In this document: one piece after another, positions 19,046 through 28,150 of the stretch
How positions within the stretch are numbered: the first letter of the stretch is position 1
Layout of the letters: each line of letters opens with the position of its first letter
Notes under the pieces: model-generated
What the model was told of the DNA's origin: nothing
The model's input: the letters and a program-made list of their open reading frames with translations, nothing else
Databases searched by the model: none
Assembly (NCBI GenBank): GCA_008727115.1
Contig: CP044131.1
Span: forward strand, 2,914,001 to 2,978,000
Origin: Comamonas testosteroni
GTDB lineage: Bacteria; Pseudomonadota; Gammaproteobacteria; Burkholderiales; Burkholderiaceae_C
DNA length: 64,000 nt
Direction of reading: 5' to 3'
Made by a program: the position numbers and the translations under genes

Positions 19046-19966
19046 ATGTCGAACTCCCTGCACCCCATGCTCAACGTGGCCATCAAGGCTGCTCGCGCCG
19101 CTGGCGCCCTCATCAACCGTGCCGCACTGGATGTGGAATCGGTGCGCGTTGCGCAAAAGCAGGTAAACGACTTTGTGACCGAGGTAGACCAGGCCGCCGA
19201 GCGCATCATCATCGAGACGCTGCTCAACGCCTACCCCCAGCACTCCATCCTGGCCGAAGAATCGGGCAGCGAGCACGGCTCCAAGAACTCCGACCATGTC
19301 TGGATCATTGATCCTCTGGACGGCACGACCAACTTCATCCACGGCTTCCCCGTGTACTGCGTGAGCATCGCTCTGGCCTACAAGGGCAAGATCGAGCACG
19401 CCGTGATCTATGACCCCAGCCGCAACGACCTGTTCACTGCGACCAAGGGCCGCGGTGCCTATCTGAACGAGCGCCGCATCCGCGTCTCCAAGCGCACCCA
19501 GCTGCGCGACTGCCTGATCTCCACCGGCTTCCCCTTCCGCCGTGGCGACAACTTCAAGCAATACATGCTGATGCTGGGCGAAGTCATGCAGCGCACCGCT
19601 GGCGTGCGTCGTCCAGGCTCTGCCGCACTGGATCTGGCCTATGTGGCCGCTGGCTTTGCCGATGGCTTCTTTGAATCCGGCCTGTCCATCTGGGATGTGG
19701 CTGCCGGCTCATTGCTGGTCAGCGAAGCCGGTGGACTGGTGGGCAACTTCACCGGCGAAGCCGACTTCCTGGAACAAAAGGAAATTCTGGCCGCCAACCC
19801 GCGCATCTATGGCTCGCTGATCCCCGTGCTGGGCAAGTACAGCAAGTTTGCCAGCGCTGGCGAGAAGGCCACCGTGCGCCAAGCCGTGAAGACCGGTGAA
19901 TTCGAAGAAGTGGCCGAAGAAGGTACCGAGGCTGCTGCTGAAGAATCCAAGAAAGACGCTGAATAA
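19046..19966 (+). CDS. suhB: Inositol-1-monophosphatase family protein SuhB
   Basis: 306 residues. The metal-binding motifs of the family are present: [22 protein letters not shown] and, near the C-terminus, [17 protein letters not shown]. SuhB hydrolyses inositol phosphates and in E. coli also joins the rRNA antitermination complex. The last 40 residues are an acidic Glu/Ala tail ([20 protein letters not shown]) that is not part of the fold. A strong terminator follows at 19996. Confidence 0.93.
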   Translation: MSNSLHPMLNVAIKAARAAGALINRAALDVESVRVAQKQVNDFVTEVDQAAERIIIETLLNAYPQHSILAEESGSEHGSKNSDHVWIIDPLDGTTNFIHGFPVYCVSIALAYKGKIEHAVIYDPSRNDLFTATKGRGAYLNERRIRVSKRTQLRDCLISTGFPFRRGDNFKQYMLMLGEVMQRTAGVRRPGSAALDLAYVAAGFADGFFESGLSIWDVAAGSLLVSEAGGLVGNFTGEADFLEQKEILAANPRIYGSLIPVLGKYSKFASAGEKATVRQAVKTGEFEEVAEEGTEAAAEESKKDAE

Positions 19967-19995
19967 AACGGCGGTCGCCCCACGACTGCGAGAAA

Positions 19996-20026
19996 GGCCA
20001 GGCTCACACGAGCCTGGCCTTTTTTA
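19996..20026 (+). terminator. Intrinsic terminator after suhB
   Basis: GGCCAGGCTC / GAGCCTGGCC stem, four-base loop, then a T run. Confidence 0.85.
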
Positions 20027-20347
20027 TTGCCCAAACACCCAAAACTCTTCATTCCGCATCAGCCCACAAACAGTATCTGAGCGCACCTAAACCAATGCCA
20101 CATCGAGTGTCGCCAGCCCCCGGCAAAGTTTTACGGCCAGGAAACGTCTCTTTAGAAGCAGACTGCCAACCTGTGAGAGCAAAAGAAGATATCGACACCG
20201 CTGATGTGGCACGCCATGCGTCCTGGCCATGTTGTTCAAGTCGGCAAAAAGCGGCAAAGCACCCTGCTATTGGGCTTCACGGATAATGAGCGGTTTGGCG
20301 CCCCAGACTCTGGCGCAGCGCCCCCTGTTTTGCATAACGCTGAAGCG
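20027..20347. other. Region upstream of mutS, no gene assigned
   Basis: 320 bp. The mutS frame is open through part of it, but the sequence does not resemble MutS. A short frame at 20095-20286 has no supporting features. It presumably carries the mutS promoter. Confidence 0.4.
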
Positions 20348-23014
20348 ATGACCCAGACAAGCACCGATACCCCGTCGCCGGCCCCATTTCCTGATATGAA
20401 CGATTTGACAGGCCACACGCCCATGATGGCGCAATACCTGTCGATCAAAAAAGACTACCTGGACACCCTCGTTTTTTATCGCATGGGCGATTTTTACGAG
20501 CTGTTCTTCGCCGATGCCGAAAAAGTCACGCGCCTGCTGGATATCACGCTGACTTCTCGCGGCCAGACGGCAGGCATCCCTATTCCCATGGCCGGCGTGC
20601 CGTTTCATGCGCTGGAAAACTATCTGGGCCGCCTCATCAAAATGGGCGAATCGGTAGCGATTTGCGAGCAAGTGGGCGAGATTGGCGTGGGCAAGGGCCC
20701 GGTCGAACGCAAGGTGGTGCGCGTGGTCACCCCCGGCACGCTGACGGATAGTGAACTGCTCTCCGACAAGAGCGAAGCCATTCTGGTGGCGCTGCACACC
20801 GCTGGCCGCCAGCGCGTGGGCCTGGCCTGGATGGCTGTGACACAGGGCCGCATTCATATGGCCGAATGCGCGACTGATGAAGTGGGCAGCTGGTTGTCAC
20901 GCATCGCGCCCAGCGAGGTGATTTACAGCGCTGGCGTGACCGAGCGTTTTGAACAAGCCCTGTTTGCCGTCAAGCACAGCGGCGCCATCACCTGCCCGCT
21001 GTCGCCCCGCCCCGACTGGCAGTTTAATTCGGGCCTGGGCGAGCGCAAGCTGCTCGAACTTTTGGGCGCTGCCAGCCTCAAGGCCTGGGAAGCCGAAGAC
21101 CTGCCGCTGGCCCATGGCGCCAGCGCGGCGTTGCTGTCGTATGCAGAGCACACGCAGGGCCGCAACCTTACCCACATCCACGCCATTGCTGTGCAGCGCG
21201 ACGATGATTTGATCGCCCTACCGCTGGCCACGCGCCGCAATCTGGAGCTGCTCAAGACACTGCGCGGCGAGGATTCGCCCACGCTGTTTTCGCTGCTCGA
21301 TACCTGCATGACCGGCATGGGCAGTCGCTTGCTCAAGACCTGGCTGCTGGAGCCTGAGCGCAACCGCAAATCGGCTATGGACCGGCTAGACGCCATTGGC
21401 GTGCTGCGCGGCGCTGGCGCGGGCATGGCGCCCTGGCAAACGCTGCGCGCTGAACTCAAGGGCGTGAGCGATGTGGAGCGTATTACCGCCCGCACCGCCC
21501 TGCGCCAGGTGCGCCCGCGTGAACTGGTAGGCCTGTCCAAAACGCTAGAAAAAGCGAAGCTGCTCGCGCAGTCTGGGCAAGCGCCGTCGACCTATTTGAC
21601 TCAAATTTTCGAGGACCTGATTCCGCCCGAAGGCTGCGCCGAACTGCTGGCCCGAGCCATCATGGAAGAGCCTGCCGCGCTGGTACGCGACGGTGGCGTG
21701 ATTGCCACGGGCTTTGATGCCGAGCTGGACGAGCTGCGCGCCATTCAGAACAACTGCGACGAGTTTCTGCTGGAGCTGGAAGCCAAGGAAAAGCTGCTCA
21801 CCGGCATTCCCAACTTGCGCGTGCAGTTCAACAAGGTGCATGGCTTCTATATCGAAGTCACCAACAGCTACAAGGATGCGGTGCCCGAGCGTTTTCGCCG
21901 CCGCCAGACGCTCAAGAACGCCGAGCGCTACATCACGCCCGAACTCAAGGCCTTCGAGGACAAGGCCTTGTCGGCACAAGAGCGCGCGCTGCAGCGCGAG
22001 AAGTTCCTGTTCGAGCAAGTGCTGGACCAGCTTCAGCCCCATGTGCCTCAGCTCACGCGCGTGGCCCAGGCCATTGCCGCGCTCGATGTGCTGTGTACGC
22101 TGGCCGAGCGCTCGCTGACACTGAACTGGGCCGAGCCGCAGTTTGTCAGCCAGCCCTGTATCGAGATCGAGGCTGGCCGCCACCCCGTGGTGGAAGCACG
22201 CATGGCCGAGACATCGAGCGGCAGCTTTATCGCCAACCACACGCGCATGAATCTGAACACGCGCATGCAGATCATTACCGGCCCGAACATGGGCGGTAAG
22301 TCGACCTATATGCGCCAGGTGGCCCTGATCGTTCTGCTGGCCAGCATGGGCAGCTATGTGCCTGCTGCGGCCTGCCGCCTGGGCCCGATCGATGCGATTC
22401 ATACCCGCATCGGTGCGGCTGACGATCTGGCCAACGCCCAGTCCACCTTCATGATGGAGATGACCGAGGCCGCGCAGATTCTGCACTCGGCCACGCCTCA
22501 CTCCCTGGTGCTGATGGACGAAATCGGTCGCGGCACCAGCACTTTTGACGGCCTGGCTCTGGCCAGCGGCATTGCCAGCCAGCTGCACGACAAGACCAAG
22601 GCCTTCACCCTGTTTGCCACGCACTACTTCGAGCTGACCGAGCTACCCGCCAAGGCCAAGGCCGCCGTCAACGTGCACGTGGGCGCGGCAGAGTCCGGCA
22701 ATGACATCGTGTTTCTGCACGAAATCCAAGCCGGCCCCGCCAGCCGCAGCTACGGTATTCAGGTGGCAAAACTGGCCGGCATGCCCGCCGGCGTGCTCAA
22801 CCATGCGCGCCACGCGCTGGAAGCGCTGGAGAGTCAGGCGGGCGAGAACGACCTGCAGGTCAATCTGTTTGATGCACCTGAATTAACGGAAGAAATTTCT
22901 ACTCCAGGCCAATTGGAGCAAGCGCTGGCCGCTATCAATCCTGATGCCTTGAGCCCACGCGAAGCGCTGGAAGCGCTCTACCAGCTCAAGCTTGTAGCAG
23001 CGCGCAACACCTGA
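20348..23014 (+). CDS. mutS: DNA mismatch repair protein MutS
   Basis: 888 residues from the ATG at 20348 ([11 protein letters not shown]). The mismatch-binding N-terminus has [14 protein letters not shown] and [11 protein letters not shown], which carries the Phe-x-Glu-type mismatch-reading region. The ATPase domain has Walker [14 protein letters not shown] near residue 645, the signature [11 protein letters not shown], and Walker [14 protein letters not shown] near residue 720. It recognises mismatches and recruits MutL. The start is placed where the family N-terminus begins; upstream codons are unlikely to be translated. Confidence 0.97.
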   Translation: MTQTSTDTPSPAPFPDMNDLTGHTPMMAQYLSIKKDYLDTLVFYRMGDFYELFFADAEKVTRLLDITLTSRGQTAGIPIPMAGVPFHALENYLGRLIKMGESVAICEQVGEIGVGKGPVERKVVRVVTPGTLTDSELLSDKSEAILVALHTAGRQRVGLAWMAVTQGRIHMAECATDEVGSWLSRIAPSEVIYSAGVTERFEQALFAVKHSGAITCPLSPRPDWQFNSGLGERKLLELLGAASLKAWEAEDLPLAHGASAALLSYAEHTQGRNLTHIHAIAVQRDDDLIALPLATRRNLELLKTLRGEDSPTLFSLLDTCMTGMGSRLLKTWLLEPERNRKSAMDRLDAIGVLRGAGAGMAPWQTLRAELKGVSDVERITARTALRQVRPRELVGLSKTLEKAKLLAQSGQAPSTYLTQIFEDLIPPEGCAELLARAIMEEPAALVRDGGVIATGFDAELDELRAIQNNCDEFLLELEAKEKLLTGIPNLRVQFNKVHGFYIEVTNSYKDAVPERFRRRQTLKNAERYITPELKAFEDKALSAQERALQREKFLFEQVLDQLQPHVPQLTRVAQAIAALDVLCTLAERSLTLNWAEPQFVSQPCIEIEAGRHPVVEARMAETSSGSFIANHTRMNLNTRMQIITGPNMGGKSTYMRQVALIVLLASMGSYVPAAACRLGPIDAIHTRIGAADDLANAQSTFMMEMTEAAQILHSATPHSLVLMDEIGRGTSTFDGLALASGIASQLHDKTKAFTLFATHYFELTELPAKAKAAVNVHVGAAESGNDIVFLHEIQAGPASRSYGIQVAKLAGMPAGVLNHARHALEALESQAGENDLQVNLFDAPELTEEISTPGQLEQALAAINPDALSPREALEALYQLKLVAARNT

Positions 23015-23063
23015 ACCCGGCACCTGCCACTAAACTGCCCCCATTCCAGAACCGTTTTTCGCT

Positions 23064-24044
23064 ATGACTTACTGCGTCGCTCTCAAGCTCAACGCCGGCC
23101 TTGTGTTTCTGTCGGACTCGCGCACCAATGCGGGGCTGGACCAGATCAGCACCTTTCGCAAAGTCATGCTGTACGAGCAGCCAGGCGAGCGTTTCATGGT
23201 GCTGCAGTCGGCGGGCAATCTGGCCATTTCGCAGTCGGTGCGCGAGCTGCTGGAGAGCTTTCAGCTGCACGATACAAGCACGGACGAGATGCTGAGCATC
23301 TGGAATGTGCGCAGCATGTTCGATGCCGCTCGCGTGCTGGGTGCGGCAGTGCGCCATGTCCATGATCGCGAGGCAGCAGCTTTGCAGCGTGCGGGTGTGG
23401 ACTTCAATGTCTCCATGATCTTTGGCGGCCAGATACAGGGCGAGCGCATGCGCCTGTTTCAGGTGTACTCGGCCGGCAACTTCATCGAAGCGACCAGCGA
23501 AACGCCTTATTTCCAGATCGGTGAGTCCAAATACGGCAAGCCCGTGCTGGACCGCGTCATCACGTCCGAAACCCCGCTGGACGAGGCCGCCAAGTGCGCG
23601 CTGGTGTCCATGGACAGCACGCTCAAATCCAACCTCTCGGTGGGCCTGCCACTGGACTTGATCGTCTACGAAAACAACCGCTTCGCTACCGACCGCATTG
23701 TCTGTCTGGACGCCGACAACCCCTATCTGCGCATGCTGCATGACAGCTGGGGCGAACGTCTGCGCCATGTGTTCGACAGCATCGACGACCCGGCCTGGGA
23801 TGGCGGCCAGACCCAGACACCGATCCGCGTGCACAGCCCACGTGCCCACCCGCTGGTCAAGGTCGGCGCGCCGACTGCAGCAACCCAGCCCAGCGGCGGT
23901 TCAGGCCATATGCCACCGCAGGCTCTGCGCCAGCCGGTCGTGCCAGCACAAGCGGGCCTCAGCACAGCCAGCGAATACCAGCGCCTGCAGTCTGCAGAGG
24001 AACAGGCCCGCCTGCAAAAGCAGGCCTCGCTGTCCAGCCGATAA
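23064..24044 (+). CDS. Anbu-type proteasome-like peptidase
   Basis: 326 residues. The start MTYCVALKLNAGLVFLSDSRTN matches the ancestral beta-subunit (Anbu, COG3484) relatives of HslV and proteasome beta subunits. After Met removal Thr1 would be the nucleophile, with Asp17 (LSDSR) and Lys32 (FRKVM) in the usual places. The body runs to about residue 245. The last 80 residues are an unusual Pro/Gln/Ser-rich extension. Anbu genes often sit with an alpha-E protein, a transglutaminase-like protein and an ATP-grasp protein; none is seen here. The substrate is unknown. Confidence 0.85.
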   Translation: MTYCVALKLNAGLVFLSDSRTNAGLDQISTFRKVMLYEQPGERFMVLQSAGNLAISQSVRELLESFQLHDTSTDEMLSIWNVRSMFDAARVLGAAVRHVHDREAAALQRAGVDFNVSMIFGGQIQGERMRLFQVYSAGNFIEATSETPYFQIGESKYGKPVLDRVITSETPLDEAAKCALVSMDSTLKSNLSVGLPLDLIVYENNRFATDRIVCLDADNPYLRMLHDSWGERLRHVFDSIDDPAWDGGQTQTPIRVHSPRAHPLVKVGAPTAATQPSGGSGHMPPQALRQPVVPAQAGLSTASEYQRLQSAEEQARLQKQASLSSR

Positions 24045-24112
24045 GCTGCAAAACAGCCTCCCCTGCACAAACCTCTCTCTTGTCCGCCTGACTTTCATAC
24101 TGCGTGCCCTCC

Positions 24113-25015
24113 ATGCCACAGACCTCTGCCAGTGCCAGCCCTGAGAACACCTTGCCCATCGTGTTCGCGCACGCCAACAGCTTTCCGCTGGGCACCTATC
24201 GCCTGTTGTTTTCCCTGCTTCGCCAGCGCGGCATTTCAGCCAGTGGGGTGGAGCGCTTTGGTCACGACCCCAAGCGCCCGGTCACCAACCACTGGCCGCA
24301 TCTGGTCGATGAGCTGATCGAGCATGTGGAGCAGCAGGTGCAGCAACACGGCCAGCCAATTTATCTGGTCGGTCATTCGCTGGGCGGCATTCTGAGCTTT
24401 CAGGTTGCCACCAAGCGCCCGGACCTGGCTCGGGGCGTGCTGCTGATCGACTCGCCCCTGCTCGGCGGCTGGAAGGCCAATGCGGTGGATCTGGCCAAGC
24501 GCACCCCCATCGTGGCCTCGGTCTCGCCCGGCAAGATCAGCCAGCGCCGCCGCACCACCTGGGCCAGCAATGAAGAAGCGCTGGAGCACTTTCGCAGCAA
24601 GAAAACCTTTGCCCAGTGGCACCCGCAGGTGCTGCAGGACTATGTGGAAAATGGTCTGGTGGACGATGCCAATGGCAAGCGCAGCCTGCTGTTCACCCGC
24701 GAGGTGGAAACCGCTATCTACAACACCCTGCCCAGCAATCTGAACAACCAGCTGCGCCGCAGCCCGCTGCGCTGTCCGGTGGCCTTCATCGGCGGGCGCT
24801 CTTCCGTGGAGATGCGCCAGGTAGGCATGGAGATGACGCAGCGCATGACCCAGGGCCGCATCATGATGCTGGACGGCAGTCACCTGTTTCCCATGGAGCG
24901 CCCCCAGGCCACAGCGGCAGCCATCGAGGCGTCACTGCTGAACATGGAGCAGAGCATCTTGCAAAAGCAGGACTCCAGTGGTCACACTTCTCTTGCTCAT
25001 GCTTTGAGAGCTTAA
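24113..25015 (+). CDS. Alpha/beta-hydrolase fold protein
   Basis: About 300 residues. HANSFPLGTYR contributes to the oxyanion region, VGHSLGGILSF contains the nucleophile Ser, and DGSHLFPMERP contains the likely catalytic His. The arrangement is that of cytoplasmic esterases or C-C hydrolases. The substrate is not evident. A GTG at 24104 would add three residues. It follows the Anbu gene in the same orientation, so joint transcription is possible. Confidence 0.82.
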   Translation: MPQTSASASPENTLPIVFAHANSFPLGTYRLLFSLLRQRGISASGVERFGHDPKRPVTNHWPHLVDELIEHVEQQVQQHGQPIYLVGHSLGGILSFQVATKRPDLARGVLLIDSPLLGGWKANAVDLAKRTPIVASVSPGKISQRRRTTWASNEEALEHFRSKKTFAQWHPQVLQDYVENGLVDDANGKRSLLFTREVETAIYNTLPSNLNNQLRRSPLRCPVAFIGGRSSVEMRQVGMEMTQRMTQGRIMMLDGSHLFPMERPQATAAAIEASLLNMEQSILQKQDSSGHTSLAHALRA

Positions 25016-25085
25016 GGCGCTTGCAGCTGAACGATTTCAAGCCCTAATCACACTCAAATCCATATCCAACGAGCGCTGACAGCTA

Positions 25086-25122
25086 TAAAAAAAGCCACTT
25101 GCTATTGCGCAAGTGGCTTTTA
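25086..25122. terminator. Bidirectional intrinsic terminator
   Basis: AAAAAAAGCCACTTGC / GCAAGTGGCTTTT hairpin between the converging hydrolase gene and uppP. Confidence 0.8.
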
Positions 25123-25142
25123 TCGAAAGCTCGGTGAACCTT

Positions 25143-25967
25143 TTAATGGTGCCAGTCCACCACGCCGGTATAGGCCGTCACCAGCACGATGACACCGAAG
25201 ACGATGCGGTACCAGGCAAAGGGCACAAAGCTGTTGGTAGAGATAAAGCGCAGCAGCCAGCGCACGCACAGCCAGGCGCTGATGAAGGCAAAGAACAGGC
25301 CCACGAGGAACAGCGGCACGTCGGCCATGCTGAGCATGTGGCGCTCTTTATAGAGGCTGTAGACGCCAGCGCCGATCAGCGTGGGCATGGCCAGGAAGAA
25401 GGAAAAATCGGTTGCCGCCTTGCGCGACAGGCCCATGAGCATGCCGCCGATGATGGTGGAGCCACTGCGGCTGGTGCCGGGCACCAGGGCAAAGCACTGA
25501 ACGACGCCCACCTTGAGGGCATCCATGGCGCTCATATCGTCCACCGACTGCACGCGCGTCGCAGTAGCAGGGCGATTCTCGGCCCACAAAATAATGAAGC
25601 CGCCCACAATAAACGTGGTGGCCACAATCACGGGCGTGAACAAATGCTCTTGCACGTATTTGCCGAACAAAAGTGCCAGCACTACCGCAGGTAAAAAGCC
25701 GATGATGACGTTGAGTGCGAACTTCTGGGCCTGGCGGCTGCTGGGAAGCTCCACCAAGGTGCTGCGAATCTTTTGCCAGTACACCAGCATCACGGCAAAG
25801 ATGGCGCCCGTCTGGATGGCGATCTCAAACACCTTGGCCTTGCCGCCGACAAAGCCCATCAGCGAGCCCGCCAGGATCAGGTGACCTGTGGAAGAGATAG
25901 GCAGGAACTCGGTCAGCCCCTCCACAATGCCCATGATGGCGGCCTTGACCAGCAATAAAGTATCCAC
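25143..25967 (-). CDS. uppP: Undecaprenyl-diphosphatase UppP (BacA)
   Basis: 274 residues when started at the GTG at 25967 ([13 protein letters not shown]), which has AAAGGACG upstream and matches the usual length. The frame extends to 26000 but adds a non-family leader. The two catalytic motifs are [15 protein letters not shown] and [15 protein letters not shown]. It is an inner-membrane enzyme of about eight helices that dephosphorylates undecaprenyl diphosphate, recycling the lipid carrier for peptidoglycan. It gives bacitracin tolerance when abundant. Confidence 0.95.
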   Translation of the reverse strand: MDTLLLVKAAIMGIVEGLTEFLPISSTGHLILAGSLMGFVGGKAKVFEIAIQTGAIFAVMLVYWQKIRSTLVELPSSRQAQKFALNVIIGFLPAVVLALLFGKYVQEHLFTPVIVATTFIVGGFIILWAENRPATATRVQSVDDMSAMDALKVGVVQCFALVPGTSRSGSTIIGGMLMGLSRKAATDFSFFLAMPTLIGAGVYSLYKERHMLSMADVPLFLVGLFFAFISAWLCVRWLLRFISTNSFVPFAWYRIVFGVIVLVTAYTGVVDWHH

Positions 25968-26180
25968 TCGAAACGTCCTTTGGATGCAGGGTTGAAGCAA
26001 AGCCGCCCATTATCCGCTCGTCACTTTCGCTCTCACGGTCACAAGACCCTTTCACGGCGCGAATCGCCAGACAATCGCAAACTTTTACAAGACATGACGG
26101 GCAGACATGGGCAAGAGCGCCAAGCTGTGCTGCAATAGCCACGCGTCGGCTGTCGACGTTTTTTCAACAATCATTCCATC

Positions 26181-26459
26181 ATGAAAAAATTTGTAGTCTT
26201 GGCTGTTGTGTCCCTGGCCTGCAGCATGAGCATGGCCGCCGGCGACAAGCCCAAAACCGCCCAGCAACAACTGATGGGCACTTGCAATACCGAAGCCACG
26301 GGCATGAAGGGCGACGAGCGCAAGGAGTTCATGAAGTCCTGCCTGTCTGACGGCAAAAAGCGCCAGCAAGAACGTATGAAGGCCTGCAATGTCGATGCCA
26401 CGGGCAAGAAAGGCGACGAACGCAAGGCCTTCATGAGCGAGTGCCTGAAAAAGGACTGA
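26181..26459 (+). CDS. PsiF-repeat secreted protein
   Basis: 92 residues. A signal peptide (MKKFVVLAVVSLACSMSMAA) is followed by two copies of a short unit. The first is CNTEATGMKGDERKEFMKSC and the second is CNVDATGKKGDERKAFMSEC. This is the PsiF repeat, named after the phosphate-starvation-inducible E. coli protein. The paired Cys residues in each repeat could form disulfides in the periplasm. The function is unknown. It is divergent from uppP and followed by a terminator. Confidence 0.88.
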   Translation: MKKFVVLAVVSLACSMSMAAGDKPKTAQQQLMGTCNTEATGMKGDERKEFMKSCLSDGKKRQQERMKACNVDATGKKGDERKAFMSECLKKD

Positions 26460-26507
26460 TCAAAGGTCTGACCTTCTGAAGGCCTGATCTTTTTCACTTC
26501 ACAAAAA

Positions 26508-26538
26508 CAAAACGCCATGGGTTTCCATGGCGTTTTTT
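26508..26538. terminator. Bidirectional intrinsic terminator
   Basis: AAAACGCCATGG / CCATGGCGTTTT hairpin with loop GTTT and a T run. It lies between the PsiF gene and the converging ATPase gene. Confidence 0.85.
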
Positions 26539-26591
26539 AATGGCCTGCGGCTGGCGAAGCAAACCGCCTTCGAATCACTCTTGCTTCACTT

Positions 26592-27263
26592 TCAGGCCCT
26601 TGCCGCCAGATGCATGACATTGTCCCAGTCCACACCTGCCATCGCATCCCAGTGGGCCACGATCACGCTGCGCGGATGCTCCGGCCGTTTCAAGTCATGC
26701 GCCATGGCAGTCAGCGCCTGCTGCACATAACGCTCGGATGGTTTATCCAGCGCGGCCAGCGGCTCATCGAGCAGCACCAGCTGCGCACCGCTGGCCCAGC
26801 CTGCAGCCATCCACAGCTTGCGCAGCGTGCCAGTTGAGAGCGCATGCAGCGGCTTGTGCAAATGCGGCTCCAGACCAAAGCCCTGCACATGCAGCCCGAA
26901 TTGCCGATCCGACCAGTGGGGGTAGAGTCCACTTCTCCACTCCGTCCAGTGCGCCGCAGTCATATGGCTATGCTCCTCGCTCAGCGGCTGTCGCGGATCT
27001 TGCCAAAAGCAGGCGCTCGCATTCAGGTGACCGTCTTTGGAAAATGGATAGTGCAACATGCCGGAGCTCAATGCCAGCTGACCCGCCAGCGCCTTGAGCC
27101 AGCTGGTTTTTCCGCGCCCTTCATCGCCTTGCAACAAGCACAGCCCCGCGGGCCAGCGGTGGGAAACCTCATGCGCCACCGCCAGTCCCGGATAGCCAAA
27201 GCTCACGCGCACCGCCTGCGCCATGCAAGGCTCAACACAGGTGTCATCAGACTCAAAATCCAT
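26592..27263 (-). CDS. Orphan ABC-type ATPase
   Basis: 223 residues from the ATG at 27263 (MDFESDD), with AAGGGA upstream. Walker A is GDEGRGKTS, the signature-like segment is ALSTGTLRKLWMA, Walker B is QLVLLDEP, and the switch His is in VIVAHWD. The size and layout resemble CcmA-like exporter ATPases. There is no membrane subunit next to it, and it is single-domain. The signature (LSTGT instead of LSGGQ) is divergent. It may pair with a permease elsewhere or act without one. Confidence 0.75.
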   Translation of the reverse strand: MDFESDDTCVEPCMAQAVRVSFGYPGLAVAHEVSHRWPAGLCLLQGDEGRGKTSWLKALAGQLALSSGMLHYPFSKDGHLNASACFWQDPRQPLSEEHSHMTAAHWTEWRSGLYPHWSDRQFGLHVQGFGLEPHLHKPLHALSTGTLRKLWMAAGWASGAQLVLLDEPLAALDKPSERYVQQALTAMAHDLKRPEHPRSVIVAHWDAMAGVDWDNVMHLAARA

Positions 27264-27377
27264 AGCTACCATCCCTTTTCAGGCATAAGTTCAAGGCTGT
27301 TTTGGCTAAATACCTGAAAGCACAGCAACAGCGTCGCTGCAGGCACAATGGCAGCCCCGAACGAAGCGCAATATGCC

Positions 27378-27743
27378 ATGACTCTGGACTATTTGGAATT
27401 TGACTACAGCGAAGACGAGGAAGGCACGGGCACCTGGGATGCCATGGCCTGCGTCAAGGCTGAGCGCGTGCCGGATCTGGCCACTGAGATTCAAACCCTG
27501 CTGAGCTGGGCCGGCCAGTGTTTTGCAGGCCGTCAGGGCGCCGTGGAAGAAGGCTTCGACTGGGATTACGACTTGCAGGCGCAAGATGATGAGGGCCAGC
27601 CACTGACCGCCCGCTTTGACCCTCGCTCGGCACAGCTGGAGTTGCAGGCATCTGCCACGGGCCGTACCACCGTCAGTCTGGCATTGTCCGGATCAGCGCA
27701 ATTTGGCGAAGCCCTGCGCGAACGCTTCACACTGGAAGACTAG
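27378..27743 (+). CDS. Conserved hypothetical protein, acidic
   Basis: About 121 residues from the ATG at 27378 (MTLDYLEFDYSEDEEGTGTWDAM). An in-frame ATG at 27348 is also possible. The protein is acidic, with no signal peptide or membrane segment. The middle part (CVKAERVPDLATEIQTLLSWA) is predicted helical and the C-terminal half beta-rich. I do not recognise a named domain. It is divergent from the ATPase gene, so a shared promoter region is possible. Confidence 0.6.
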   Translation: MTLDYLEFDYSEDEEGTGTWDAMACVKAERVPDLATEIQTLLSWAGQCFAGRQGAVEEGFDWDYDLQAQDDEGQPLTARFDPRSAQLELQASATGRTTVSLALSGSAQFGEALRERFTLED

Positions 27744-27762
27744 GAACGCTGCCCCGGATCGA

Positions 27763-28086
27763 TCAGTTATCCATGTCCTGACGCTGTTTGGGCGGCTCGG
27801 CGGCATTCCTGCGGCTGGCTCCTGCGCGGCCAGCCTTGCTCCACTGGTAGTCATGACCATCCGGTGTCTTGCCGCCCTCAACCGCCGACACGCCCACGGG
27901 CCCGACCATATCGCGCAGCTCCGACGAAATCACCACATGGGCATGGCGCTCGTCCTTGCGCAGTTGCTGGCACAGAGCCAGCGCCTCGCCCATTTGCGCA
28001 TCGGTAAAGGCCTGGCATTGCGGCAGCCAGACCGGGGTCTGGTCTTCGGGCTCAGAATTGCGCAGGTAGAAAACAGCAATGCTCAT
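27763..28086 (-). CDS. Conserved hypothetical protein
   Basis: About 107 residues from the ATG at 28086 (MSIAVFYLRNSEPEDQ). Longer in-frame starts up to 28200 give Cys-rich sequence unlike a real N-terminus. The protein has a short beta/alpha beginning and a basic low-complexity tail (GRAGASRRNAAEPPKQRQD). No motif was recognised. It converges with the gene at 27378, and the RND operon lies behind it in the same orientation. Confidence 0.55.
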   Translation of the reverse strand: MSIAVFYLRNSEPEDQTPVWLPQCQAFTDAQMGEALALCQQLRKDERHAHVVISSELRDMVGPVGVSAVEGGKTPDGHDYQWSKAGRAGASRRNAAEPPKQRQDMDN

Positions 28087-28150
28087 GGAGGGATCTTCAC
28101 AATAAAAACAGCAGCGGTTGTAACCCAGACCGCAAGCCTGCATGGCGCAC

